From NCBI GenBank assembly GCA_965247735.1, contig CBDFHN010000001.1:496001-560000 (forward strand): a stretch of DNA of 64,000 nucleotides, read 5' to 3'. Positions 54,395 to 62,900 of this stretch are shown here, piece after piece. The position numbers were made by a program, and so were the translations under genes. Position 1 is the stretch's first letter. Each line of letters begins with the position of its first letter. The DNA comes from JAOXRU01 sp965247735. Its GTDB lineage: Bacteria; Bacteroidota; Bacteroidia; Flavobacteriales; Flavobacteriaceae. A model generated the notes under the pieces. That model was not told the origin of the DNA and made no database searches. It saw only the letters and a program-made list of their open reading frames with translations.

Positions 54395-55360
54395 CTAGTC
54401 TTTTTGTTGATCTAGTTCTTGTATAATTGCTGCTAATAAATCAGGATGTTCAGAGGTTGTCATATGTCCGCCGGGTAGTATTCTTATGTCTAAGTTAAAT
54501 CTACTCAATCGCTCTTTAGATTTTATTATTTGATTTGATTCAAATTGATCCTTTTCACTGCCTACAATATGGAAAGATACTTTTTTGTGTAAAATTTTAC
54601 AAATATTAAATAAATCTAGATGTTCGGCATACTCCTTATGTTCATCAACAAAACCTGCAGCATAATGCATAAATAGTGCTCCATTTCTACGGGTAATAGC
54701 ATCAAATACTTCATTTAACTCTTCATTAGTTACCCCATATTCTTTTGACCACAAACCTTTCATCATTATATTAAATGCAAAATGATATTTTTGAGCTATT
54801 TGTGTACCAATTTTACCAAACTTAGTTTTCAATAGAGGTGTGGTTAAATAGGGGTGAGAATGTGCATCAGCAAACAATCCTCCATTTATTAACAGTACCT
54901 TTGATATTTGTGTTTCTCCGTTTGGATTATTTTCTTGACGTCTTAATAACTCCATTGCAACTAAAGAAGAAAAATCAAAAGTAACTATAAACGTTTTCTT
55001 AATCCCGTACAGTTTCCACATAGCTTCCACTAAATCAGCTCTTTCTTTAATACCATAATTATAATATTGAGGCTTGTCAGAATCCCCTTGACCTACATAT
55101 TCAATATAAATGCGTTTGCTTTTGTTCACTTGGTTTAACAAATGTTCTGTATTTGCCCAACCAAAAGAACCATCAGGAAACCCTGGTAACATGGTAATAC
55201 AATACTGCGTTTCTAGATTAGCATTTTCAACTCTATGAAACACTTTAAAAGCTCCAGGGATGTTTATATTTTGACTGTAAAGTTCTTGTTCTTTATAATT
55301 ATAGCCAATCCTTTTGCCTTGATTAAACCAATTTTTTGCTGTTATAAGATCTTTATTCAT
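54395..55360 (-). CDS. Alpha/beta hydrolase fold protein with altered nucleophile elbow
   Basis: 321 aa. TMLPGFPDGSFGW (oxyanion region), YIEYVGQGDSDKPQ and LPGGHMTTSEHPD with the catalytic His fit the family. The nucleophile elbow reads TFDFSSLVAMEL: the usual G-x-S-x-G is replaced by D-F-S-S-L, so catalysis is doubtful or unusual. It is 92 bp after the AraC gene and in the same direction, so it may be its target. Confidence 0.75.
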   Translation of the reverse strand: MNKDLITAKNWFNQGKRIGYNYKEQELYSQNINIPGAFKVFHRVENANLETQYCITMLPGFPDGSFGWANTEHLLNQVNKSKRIYIEYVGQGDSDKPQYYNYGIKERADLVEAMWKLYGIKKTFIVTFDFSSLVAMELLRRQENNPNGETQISKVLLINGGLFADAHSHPYLTTPLLKTKFGKIGTQIAQKYHFAFNIMMKGLWSKEYGVTNEELNEVFDAITRRNGALFMHYAAGFVDEHKEYAEHLDLFNICKILHKKVSFHIVGSEKDQFESNQIIKSKERLSRFNLDIRILPGGHMTTSEHPDLLAAIIQELDQQKD

Positions 55361-55451
55361 TTTTCTTGCTGTTGTTAGTTTATCGTTAATATTAACGTCT
55401 TACAAAGCAAGTGTAAATTAGCTGTATATAGTTTTCTGTAAGGCTCAACTA

Positions 55452-56303
55452 TTATTGTTTGAAGCTCTTTCTGTATTGAGAAGGAGAAAGATTATATTTC
55501 TTGTTAAAAACGGTAGAGAAATGAGAAGTATTTTTAAAAAGGCAATCATAAGCAATTTCACCAATACTTTTATCAGAATATCTTAGTCTTTTTGCACTCC
55601 TTTCCAATCTTTTGTTTATAAAATAGTTTTGTGGAGTATCATTAAAGGATTCTTTAAATTTTCTTTTGAAAGTTGCTAAACTACAATTGGTGAGCATGGC
55701 TAAATCAGCTATTGTAATTTCGGAAAAGATATGTGCCTTTACCGTTTCCTTAAAAGTTACAGCATTTGTTTTAAAGAGATTGTGAATAATCTGTTTAATT
55801 TCAGGAGCATCTTTGGTATTTAATATTAACTCGATAAACTCTTTAAACTTTACAGTCATTAATGATTCATTAATCATTTCTGGTTTTTCGAAATAAAGCA
55901 ATATGCTCTCCATATAATTTTTCACAAACCTATTGCCTCTGATTGCTGATAAATTGGAATCTTGGTATAATGTTGAACTGTTTTTTGAAAAGAGCGGTGA
56001 GTTTAGTGTATAAATTTTCTCAATTATCTCGGGATAAATATGAATTACAATAAAGCTTAAACGTTGTGATTGTTTATTAGGAATGCCTTGATACAAGTAG
56101 TTTCCACATTTCATTAATACACCATCATCTTTTTTTAGAACTACATTTTCCTTTTCCGAAATAGAATTATTTATACCATCCAATATATAAAAGAAGCAAC
56201 CTTCATTTGGAATCGGATTGTGGTTTTTTAGTTTATCGGAAACGACTATTTTTTCAAAAACTTTTTTATCAAATAGTTCTATTGTTTTATGTTCTATAAT
56301 CAT
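55452..56303 (-). CDS. AraC family transcriptional regulator
   Basis: 283 aa from MIIEHKTIELFDKKVF at 56,303 (an upstream Met at 56,327 is also open). The C-terminal 100 residues hold the two AraC helix-turn-helix motifs: ITIADLAMLTNCSLATFKRK and IGEIAYDCLFKNTSHFSTVF, ending SPSQYRKSF. The N-terminal part is a cupin-like sensor with PNEGCFFYILDG. Promoter copy D2 lies 73 bp upstream. Confidence 0.9.
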   Translation of the reverse strand: MIIEHKTIELFDKKVFEKIVVSDKLKNHNPIPNEGCFFYILDGINNSISEKENVVLKKDDGVLMKCGNYLYQGIPNKQSQRLSFIVIHIYPEIIEKIYTLNSPLFSKNSSTLYQDSNLSAIRGNRFVKNYMESILLYFEKPEMINESLMTVKFKEFIELILNTKDAPEIKQIIHNLFKTNAVTFKETVKAHIFSEITIADLAMLTNCSLATFKRKFKESFNDTPQNYFINKRLERSAKRLRYSDKSIGEIAYDCLFKNTSHFSTVFNKKYNLSPSQYRKSFKQ

Positions 56304-56352
56304 TCCGTATTGGTAAATGCATTGCAATAAGTAACTAAACCCAGTTTATCAG

Positions 56353-56435
56353 TTTTAGTTCTAGTATAGCTATTCCAAATATAGAAACAATATTAAACAA
56401 TACAGAAGAATAGTAAAGAAAGCATATAGTTATAT
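56353..56435. repeat. 82-bp direct repeat with promoter, copy 2
   Basis: Partner of 54,199-54,280; differs at only a few bases. Confidence 0.75.
56376..56383 (-). promoter_or_regulatory. TATATTTG -7 promoter element, copy D2
   Basis: Minus-strand TATATTTG in the second 82-bp repeat, upstream of the AraC gene. Confidence 0.45.
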
Positions 56436-56436
56436 A

Positions 56437-56946
56437 TTACCCACAGCTTTCTTTTGTTTTTGTATCCATTATTTGAAGTAATGTTGGCATTCTATAATTG
56501 CCATGCATTGATTTGATATATTCAAAGGCTAAGTCTAATTTAATTCCAATTGCTGATATATAAAGTGGTTTTTTACTTTCTCCTCTCAAAAGAGCCTTAG
56601 AATTGAGTTTGTTTGAATCATAACCTGATTTTGCTACTCCAATAATCGGAATCTTTTCATCTAATTTTTCATATAAATGTCCGCCTAAACCAAATTTTCC
56701 ATCATCATCTAGTATAACATAACCATCAACAATAATTAGTTCAATTTCATTTAAGTTTATTTTTCTTAATAAGCTTAATATACATGGCATTTCTCTTTTA
56801 TAGAAGGAACCAGGTTCATATGCTGCTATACCTTCAATTATTTCATTATAGATTTCAATAGGCTTATCATCTTCCCATTTACTAAAGCCAACACCAATAG
56901 TTTTAGCTTTATTATCGTAGTAATAAGTGTCAAAAGCAATAATCAT
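56437..56946 (-). CDS. nfi: Endonuclease V-like nuclease
   Basis: 169 aa, shorter than E. coli EndoV (about 223 aa). Metal ligands of the family are visible: Asp6 in IIAFDTYYY, Glu52 in YKREMPCILSLL and Asp74 in IIVDGYVILDDDG; the GGHLYE and GVAKSGY blocks also fit. EndoV cuts one base 3' of inosine in DNA or RNA. The gene overlaps the upstream AlkB-like gene by 4 bp and is the last of a three-gene operon. The first strand before the Asp is shortened, as in several Bacteroidota members. Confidence 0.8.
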   Translation of the reverse strand: MIIAFDTYYYDNKAKTIGVGFSKWEDDKPIEIYNEIIEGIAAYEPGSFYKREMPCILSLLRKINLNEIELIIVDGYVILDDDGKFGLGGHLYEKLDEKIPIIGVAKSGYDSNKLNSKALLRGESKKPLYISAIGIKLDLAFEYIKSMHGNYRMPTLLQIMDTKTKESCG

Positions 56947-57755
56947 AGTTGTTTTTCTTTTTTTGGAATAATTGTATCTGCTTTACTAAGCGTGTAACCT
57001 ATTTTTGGATAAATAAAATTGACACTTCTGTTTTCTTCCCCTCTCAATCTATAATAGATCTTTTTTTGTTCATCATTTGCTAATTCTAATAATTCGCTAT
57101 TAACAAAATAGGGTAGCTTGTTTTTAAATTGAATAAATGTTTTAGATTCTCGGAAAGTTATACCTAGCCATTTATTTTCATCGTTCAAAGGTTTTTGTTT
57201 GGGAACTTGGTCCAAAACAATTTTATGGAAAAACCTTGAATTAGCTGATAGTGAAAATAGAATAAAAGAATTATGAGTTAATAGAATTTCAAACTCTTCA
57301 TCAGTTATTTTGTTTTTAATTTTTAGTTTTCTTATACTTTGCTCTGTTAATTCACTCGGGTTTTCATAGCAAGAAAAAAGTCCTATATATGAGTTGGTGG
57401 CTAGGTCTAAAGACTGGTCGGAATGGTATTTCATTTTAGTATAACTCGTATCATAAATTTCTATTAAAGCATTGTTGAAATTAATAGGAGGCAAATTTTC
57501 TAGTTTCTTATTTATGTTATCTACAATTACTTTATGTATTGTAGAGAAATCATGTGCAGGAATATTATATTGAGTTGTTGTTCTAACTATAGGAATACCG
57601 TCATCACTAATTTTTACCAGATGATTTCCAAGCCTTCCTTTTCCAACATTTTCAAAATTGATGTTATTGGATAATTCATGAAAGAGATTATGATCAAAAG
57701 GCAATGATACTTTTATAAATTCATTTTGATTCACTTGTAAATCCATAGTAAGCAT
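56943..57755 (-). CDS. AlkB-like 2OG-Fe(II) oxygenase
   Basis: 270 aa (Met4 at 57,746 is an alternative start). Double-stranded beta-helix with the iron triad His111-x-Asp113 in MKYHSDQSLDL and His177 in SRFFHKIVL, and the 2-oxoglutarate Arg202 in WLGITFRES. NALIEIYDTSYTKMKYHSDQ is close to the substrate-side pattern of AlkB proteins (N..Y..G...IP.H.D). Known AlkB enzymes remove alkyl groups from nucleic-acid bases; here the next gene is endonuclease V, which supports a nucleic-acid substrate. Confidence 0.75.
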   Translation of the reverse strand: MLTMDLQVNQNEFIKVSLPFDHNLFHELSNNINFENVGKGRLGNHLVKISDDGIPIVRTTTQYNIPAHDFSTIHKVIVDNINKKLENLPPINFNNALIEIYDTSYTKMKYHSDQSLDLATNSYIGLFSCYENPSELTEQSIRKLKIKNKITDEEFEILLTHNSFILFSLSANSRFFHKIVLDQVPKQKPLNDENKWLGITFRESKTFIQFKNKLPYFVNSELLELANDEQKKIYYRLRGEENRSVNFIYPKIGYTLSKADTIIPKKEKQL

Positions 57756-57758
57756 AGT

Positions 57759-58985
57759 TTAGTAAATAGGCTTTTTATAATCTCCAGAATTCATACTAAA
57801 ATGAATTTTTCCATAGTCTATATTTTTTTCAGTTTTATTTTCTTTGTAGTAAAAATCTCTTAAATCCTCTATATTTTCATTGTTCATCTGCTCTAACCTA
57901 ATTAAACTTCCGTTTTCTTTTATAAAGATTTTATTATCCTCATATACAGCCTCAAGGTTTGAACAACGAATTACATATCCCATTCTAATAGGGATTCTAT
58001 CAATATTAAGTACCGAAGGTCTTATTTCGTGTGTATAAAGTCTATTGGTAGAAAGTGGAATTGAAAAAACAGAATTGGGATATAAAGTTATGCTAAATTC
58101 CTTCACTAAAGTTTCATCAGTTACGGTACTTTTTAACTTAAAAAGAAGTCTTGTTAATCCGCTTGATTTTTTATAGACCAAATCAAATCTATCTGTCTTT
58201 GAAGGCGATAAATGTTCAAAATTAGTTTTGTCATAAAAGGTACAAAAAGTAATAAGCCCTTCTTTTGACATGTCTTTTGTTTTATCTGAGTGTGCACCAA
58301 TTTTTGCTTTGACTTCTTTTGAATTTATGTCGTTTTTTTTGTTCAGATAAATTTGTGCAAGAACATGATTTAATGCTGTCTTTTTATCAAAATCAAATTT
58401 TACCGCTTGGTTTAATGAGTTAAGTATTTTATTGTCAGTCTTTCTTAAATTATCTGTAGGACCTGTTAAGTTACTAGAACACCTTAATAGCCGAAAATGT
58501 AGCGATTCCTTTTCATCTGTTTTTTGTTTAGTAACTTTACTTAAATAGATTCCTTTTCTTAAAGCCATTGATTGCTTGTTCGACTCTGTTAAGCTTTGGA
58601 ATTCGTGTTCTGATTTTATTTTAGTGAAGAAATCATCATTATCAAAAAATCGTCTATAAAAAACTCCTGCATCATGTATATTTATAGGAACTTGTCCAAG
58701 TCCAATTATTGAAAAATTATCTGAAGTTTCATCTTCATAATTTGAAGAGAATTCTCTAATTATAAAGATTCGTTTCGATTCGTTCTTTACCTGTTTAATA
58801 TTTCCAATTATATAAAGTCTAATTTCATTTGGAGTGCTTGGAACTTCTGAAATACTTCTTACAACAGTACCGCAAAAATTATTTACTAAATACCGTAGTT
58901 CTTCAGAAGTATCTTTTTCATTAGACAAGTCTATTAGATAATTTTTGCTTTTTGATATACTATTTTCAAAATCAAATTTGTTCAT
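57759..58985 (-). CDS. Second 2OG-Fe(II) oxygenase-like protein
   Basis: 408 aa, no signal peptide. The second half carries the same triad order as its neighbour: His232-x-Asp234 in KIGAHSDKTKD, His319 in NRLYTHEIRP, and Arg334 or Arg340 in PIRMGYVIRC. The spacing from HxD to the distal His (about 85 residues) fits the double-stranded beta-helix. The first 200 residues are unrecognised. Its stop is 3 bp from the next start. The assignment rests on motif order only. Confidence 0.6.
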   Translation of the reverse strand: MNKFDFENSISKSKNYLIDLSNEKDTSEELRYLVNNFCGTVVRSISEVPSTPNEIRLYIIGNIKQVKNESKRIFIIREFSSNYEDETSDNFSIIGLGQVPINIHDAGVFYRRFFDNDDFFTKIKSEHEFQSLTESNKQSMALRKGIYLSKVTKQKTDEKESLHFRLLRCSSNLTGPTDNLRKTDNKILNSLNQAVKFDFDKKTALNHVLAQIYLNKKNDINSKEVKAKIGAHSDKTKDMSKEGLITFCTFYDKTNFEHLSPSKTDRFDLVYKKSSGLTRLLFKLKSTVTDETLVKEFSITLYPNSVFSIPLSTNRLYTHEIRPSVLNIDRIPIRMGYVIRCSNLEAVYEDNKIFIKENGSLIRLEQMNNENIEDLRDFYYKENKTEKNIDYGKIHFSMNSGDYKKPIY

Positions 58986-59027
58986 TATATTCAGAATCTG
59001 TTTGTATTTTTAATTAAAACTATGGAG

Positions 59028-59110
59028 TCCACGCACAAACTCCATAGTTTTAATTAAAGATATATAAATAAGCAAAAATAAGTTAGTTTATAGAAGTTTT
59101 ATTTGGATTG
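59028..59110. mobile_element. IS1182-type end remnant 5
   Basis: GTCCACGCACAAACTCCATA, then TTAATTAAAGATATATAAAT and AAGCAAAAATAAG: the same end as at 13,308 and 15,485, again just upstream of a minus-strand gene unit. An extra inverted copy AACTATGGAGT/ACTCCATAGTT surrounds it. Confidence 0.55.
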
Positions 59111-59216
59111 TATTACGATTCAATACATCAACCTCATGAGGTAATTACAACTAAAATGTTAATTTTATAGTATTTGATTAAGGTTTTGCATAGGAACTGT
59201 TGTTGTAATGTGTTTA

Positions 59217-60155
59217 TTAAGAGTTATAAATTTCCAATATCTTATTTTTAAACTCATTTGCGACTTTACTGAAACCAATATCATTAGGATGAAGTTCATC
59301 TTTCCATTCATTTCTAGGAACTTTTCCTCTAAGATCAAGATAATGTACATTAATAAAGTCGTTTGCTAACTCATCTAGCATTAGATTAAAATTATCCATC
59401 AAATATTTTCCAATTTCATTTCTCAATTGTCTGTCCTTAATTCCTTTTTTTTTCATTGGTTTTCCAAACCAGTTTTTTTCTTTCCCATCAAGATATGGGT
59501 AGTCATAACCATGACAGATTATTTTAAGATTAGGATGCTCTTCTAATAAATGAGTAAATATTGTTTTATAGAGTATTCTAAAGTCTTTGATTATAGATTG
59601 AAACTTGTCAGTAATAATTAGTTGTTCAACAGTACTACCTCGTTTATATTTTTTTAAAATTGTCTCTATTCTACTTGAACCAACCAAATCATTTCCTCCT
59701 CCACTGATGATAAAGATATCAGGTTTATATAGTCTTATGGCATTGGTATACTCTTGTTCTTCGTAAATGTTTGATAACCAGTCTCCAGCATATCCTAAAC
59801 TAAAAATCGAAAAGTCTTGAAAAATATAATCTATGACTTCTTTTAGCTTAGTAGGGTAATTGAACCAGGAATCTCCCTCAGAGACAATTCTAATTTTATC
59901 TAAGGTAGTTCCTTCGAATACATCATTGAGAAATTTTTGTTGCCGTTCTTTCTGCTTTTTCCTGTTGAAAAGCCCCATAAAACCTTTTCTAGCATTTGAG
60001 CTGTTTCTTATTTTTCGGCCATTTATTATGATCGATTTATATTTTAATTGAGGTTTACGCTTTGTGGTTAATAACTCCTCATTTTCTAAATGCCAATCAA
60101 TTTCTTTATCCGTTATTTTGTCAAATTCAATACTTTCTAAAAGGGTCTTTTCCAT
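59217..60155 (-). CDS. SGNH/GDSL hydrolase family protein
   Basis: 312 aa, no signal peptide. Block I Ser96 in IVSEGDSWFNYP, block III in FIISGGGNDLVGS and block V with Asp/His in KDELHPNDIGF make the SGNH triad complete. The first 85 residues are charged and unrelated to the hydrolase core. Possibly a cytoplasmic esterase or lipase-like effector. It is separated by a long spacer repeat from the next gene. Confidence 0.8.
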   Translation of the reverse strand: MEKTLLESIEFDKITDKEIDWHLENEELLTTKRKPQLKYKSIIINGRKIRNSSNARKGFMGLFNRKKQKERQQKFLNDVFEGTTLDKIRIVSEGDSWFNYPTKLKEVIDYIFQDFSIFSLGYAGDWLSNIYEEQEYTNAIRLYKPDIFIISGGGNDLVGSSRIETILKKYKRGSTVEQLIITDKFQSIIKDFRILYKTIFTHLLEEHPNLKIICHGYDYPYLDGKEKNWFGKPMKKKGIKDRQLRNEIGKYLMDNFNLMLDELANDFINVHYLDLRGKVPRNEWKDELHPNDIGFSKVANEFKNKILEIYNS

Positions 60156-60351
60156 TTTTAATACATTATAACGTCTCGGCTATGGTTAGTACGGGAATTA
60201 AAAGTAGCGAACTTTCGATTAAGAACTTAGCCAAAACTTTTTATTTTGTTTTATCTTTTTTGTTTTAAAGCCAAATTAAAAGATTTGGTAAACTTGGTTA
60301 AAAGCACTAAATTTTAGTAAATCACCAAACGCTTATTTGCTATATATCGAG
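60156..60351. repeat. attC-like spacer between two gene units
   Basis: On the minus strand the spacer opens CTAACTCGATATATAGCAAA and closes CATAGCCGAGACGTTATAA. TAAC-TCG at one end pairs with CGA..GTTA at the other, giving a layout like attC (R'' and L'' against L' and R'). The interior is about 180 bp with TTTTAACCAAG and CCAAATCTTTTAATTTGG hairpins. I recall similar sequence as common between genes in other Flavobacteriaceae, but cannot verify that here. Confidence 0.5.
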
Positions 60352-61236
60352 TTAGGGAGCGTTAGTTAAGAATTCTTTTGATTTCATTCTTATATTGTTC
60401 ATTTCTGTAAGAATGTTGTTAATATTACTTTCTGGATAAAGGTTGATATCTTCTATTCCAATCTCCTTTAGGTATTTGTTGATACTGATAATAACTTTGT
60501 TATTGTAAAAATCCAAAAAATCAGAACTAGAACCAGTCTTGGCTATTAATTGTGATCGTAATGAGGCCCAAAAAGTCCAAAAGCCAAGTTTAAAGGCAGA
60601 ACTCACTTCTATTGGATAATTACCTTCTATTCTAGATTCTATTGGTGAATAAGTATTTGTGATTTCTCTGTCTGGTTCATAATGTAATAATATGGTTTTC
60701 ATATTTAATTTTAGTTCCAAAAGTTCAGAATAACCTTGAGCATCTGACAAGCTGAGTAGGGCATCAGACTTCATTTTTGTTATTTGATCATCAGTCCAAA
60801 TGTCAGTGTTTAAAATAGCTGCTTGATATTGAAAAAATGATTGTGAAAAAGAACTTCCCAAATAATATCCATTGTACATATCCTTTTTTATAAATTCTAC
60901 TGTTTTAGAACCCGATTGAGATAACCCAAAAACAGATATTATAGTTAAAAGAATAGCCATAAAACCATACAAATACAAGAGTTTAGATTTGTGCTTAGAT
61001 TTTAGAGTAAGAGTTTCTTTTATTAATTCAAACTTCTGACTTCTAGTTAAATTATCGTTACTTAGCAAATATTTTTCTTCGAGAGAAGCGATTAATTTTG
61101 CTTGCTCACCCTCTGGAACCTTCAAAAGTTTTTCTCTATCAGAATTCGTCTTGTTAATCCTATAATAAACAAACGCTCCTATACCATATGCAATAAGAGC
61201 AAGCGGAGTTGTGATTTTCGGTATTATTTCCCACAT
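60352..61236 (-). CDS. Membrane protein of unknown function
   Basis: 294 aa. Two hydrophobic helices: ITTPLALIAYGIGAFVYYRI at the N-terminus and LLYLYGFMAILLTIISVFGL at about 105-125, with a charged loop between them. The C-terminal 165 residues are likely outside the membrane. No family recognised. First gene after the leader promoter at 61,313. Its ends match as inverted repeats at only 6 of 9 bases (TTAGGGAGC, 60,352; GTTCTCCAA, 61,258). Confidence 0.6.
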   Translation of the reverse strand: MWEIIPKITTPLALIAYGIGAFVYYRINKTNSDREKLLKVPEGEQAKLIASLEEKYLLSNDNLTRSQKFELIKETLTLKSKHKSKLLYLYGFMAILLTIISVFGLSQSGSKTVEFIKKDMYNGYYLGSSFSQSFFQYQAAILNTDIWTDDQITKMKSDALLSLSDAQGYSELLELKLNMKTILLHYEPDREITNTYSPIESRIEGNYPIEVSSAFKLGFWTFWASLRSQLIAKTGSSSDFLDFYNNKVIISINKYLKEIGIEDINLYPESNINNILTEMNNIRMKSKEFLTNAP

Positions 61237-61312
61237 ATTTTTTTGATTTTTTTAAATGTTCTCCAACTATCAAACAAACCCCAAAATAGTGTTTATCTCT
61301 ACTCTAGCTACC

Positions 61313-61320
61313 CAAATATA
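61313..61320 (-). promoter_or_regulatory. TATATTTG -7 promoter element, leader copy C
   Basis: Minus-strand TATATTTG with TTG 22 bp upstream, 77 bp from the first gene of the second block. The flanks match copies A and B (AATATTATCTGTATTTTTTT upstream). Confidence 0.5.
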
Positions 61321-61409
61321 TAAAAAAAATACAGATAATATTCAATAATATATAAAAATATCAAACAAACATAGGTGGTTATGGTTAAAATAATCTAACT
61401 AATAAAAAA

Positions 61410-62115
61410 TGTAAGCAGGTATAATACCTTAACAGCGTTTGTATAGAAATAGATTAGCACATTTACTATTGTGGTAATGCAAGTACATAAAAATATAAGC
61501 GAGTATAGCATCTTGTAAATGCATTTATGTAAAAAGATAAGCGGGTATAGCATCTTGTAAATGCATTTATGCAAAAATATAAGCGAGTATAGCATCTTGT
61601 AAATGCATTTACATAAAAATATAAGCGAGTATACCATCTTGTAAATGCATTTATGAAAAAAGATAAGCGAGTATAGCATCTTGTAAATGCATTTATGTAA
61701 AAAGATAAGGGAGTATAGCATCTTGTAAATGCATTTATGCAAAAAGATAAGCGGGTATAGCATCTTGTAAATGCATTTATGTAAAAAGATAAGCGAGTAT
61801 AGCATCTTGTAAATGCATTTATGTAAAAAGATAAGCGAGTATAGCATCTTGTAAATGCATTTATGTAAAAAGATAAGCGAGTATGCCATCTTGTAAATGT
61901 ATTTATGCAAAAACATAAGTGAATATACTATCGTGGCAATGCAAGTACATAAAAATATAAGCGGATATGCCACTGTGGTAATGCAAGTACATAAAAATAT
62001 TGGCGGGTATAGCATCGTGTAAATGCTTCTACACAAAAACATAAGTGAATATACCATCGTGGCAATGCAAGTACATAAAATGATAAGTCAGTTATTTATC
62101 TTGGTAACGTATTTA
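61410..62115. repeat. 42-bp minisatellite (about 16 units)
   Basis: Tandem 42-bp units built on GATAAGCGAGTATAGCATCT and TGTAAATGCATTTATG; about ten near-perfect units in the centre and diverged ones at both ends. It stays open on the minus strand for 220 codons as a 14-residue repeat (YSLIFLHKCIYKML), but with no supporting start signal and no gene-like neighbours. There are no spacers, so it is not a CRISPR. Between 62,115 and 62,333 I see no gene. Confidence 0.75.
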
Positions 62116-62333
62116 TACAAAAAGAGAAGCATAGTTATAATCGTTATAACTATTGTTACTAAGTTGATGACGCCTTTTTTAAAACATATAAGTATTGTTT
62201 CACCTTTAGTATTGAAAAATGGCACTATTTCATAAACTATGTATGTTTTTTTACAACTATTGACACTCTTTTTACATTATTTTGACACCTTGCTTTTGAT
62301 CATAATTTAGTTTTACTTCAAAATTAAATCATT

Positions 62334-62891
62334 ATGAAAAACAGTATTATTACACTTATCTGCATGATAGCCACTATTAGCTATGCCCAAGAAAAATTAC
62401 CTATAGATATTTCTAAAAGCACCATAAAATGGAGTGGAGAATATACCTTTTACTTCGGAGGTCATGAAGGCACTATTAATTTCTCATCGGGGCATTTTAT
62501 TAAAACCAATGGTAATATTACAGGAGGCTCTTTTACTATAGATATGACTAGTATTGTTAGTACAGATATTAAAGAAGAAGAAGCTAGGTTAAATTTGGAA
62601 AACCATATAAAAGATCCAGATTTTTTTGATGTTAAAAACTTTCCTAAAGCAAGCTTAGTAATTACAAATGTTAAATACTTTGGTGCTTCTGAAGTAAAAC
62701 TAGAAGCAAAACTTAGTATAAAAGGAATTACAAAATTGGTTAACTTTAATGCTACTATATCGTATAAAGATAAAATCATGACCACAAAATTTAAGATAGA
62801 TAGAAGACGTTGGAATATAGACTATACAAGCAAACTAAGAGATGGTGCTATATCCGATGCTATTGGTTTTGACGTTAAACTAGCACTATAA
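62334..62891 (+). CDS. YceI family lipid-binding-like protein
   Basis: 185 aa with signal peptide MKNSIITLICMIATISYAQ. IDISKSTIKWSGEYTFYFGG, HEGTINFSSGHFIKTNGNIT, GGSFTIDMTSI, DFFDVKNFPKASLVITNV and FKIDRRRWNIDYTSKLRDG are YceI/lipocalin-like blocks. Members bind polyisoprenoid-like molecules in the periplasm. The next gene starts 9 bp after the stop. Confidence 0.9.
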   Translation: MKNSIITLICMIATISYAQEKLPIDISKSTIKWSGEYTFYFGGHEGTINFSSGHFIKTNGNITGGSFTIDMTSIVSTDIKEEEARLNLENHIKDPDFFDVKNFPKASLVITNVKYFGASEVKLEAKLSIKGITKLVNFNATISYKDKIMTTKFKIDRRRWNIDYTSKLRDGAISDAIGFDVKLAL

Positions 62892-62900
62892 AAAACAAAT

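Noticed and set aside
50183..56946. Extending the matched-end cassette model through the second block
   Set aside because: I looked for inverted unit-specific ends around the genes from 50,183 to 59,217 and found none convincing; only the unit at 60,352-61,266 shows a weak 6/9 match.
61395..62057. 220-codon minus-strand frame of a 14-residue repeat as a real protein
   Set aside because: The frame stays open only because the repeat length is a multiple of three; codons are AT-driven, no start signal was seen, and both ends are decayed repeats.
61410..62115. Possible CRISPR array
   Set aside because: The 42-bp units are directly adjacent with no unique spacers, and there are no cas genes; it is a minisatellite.
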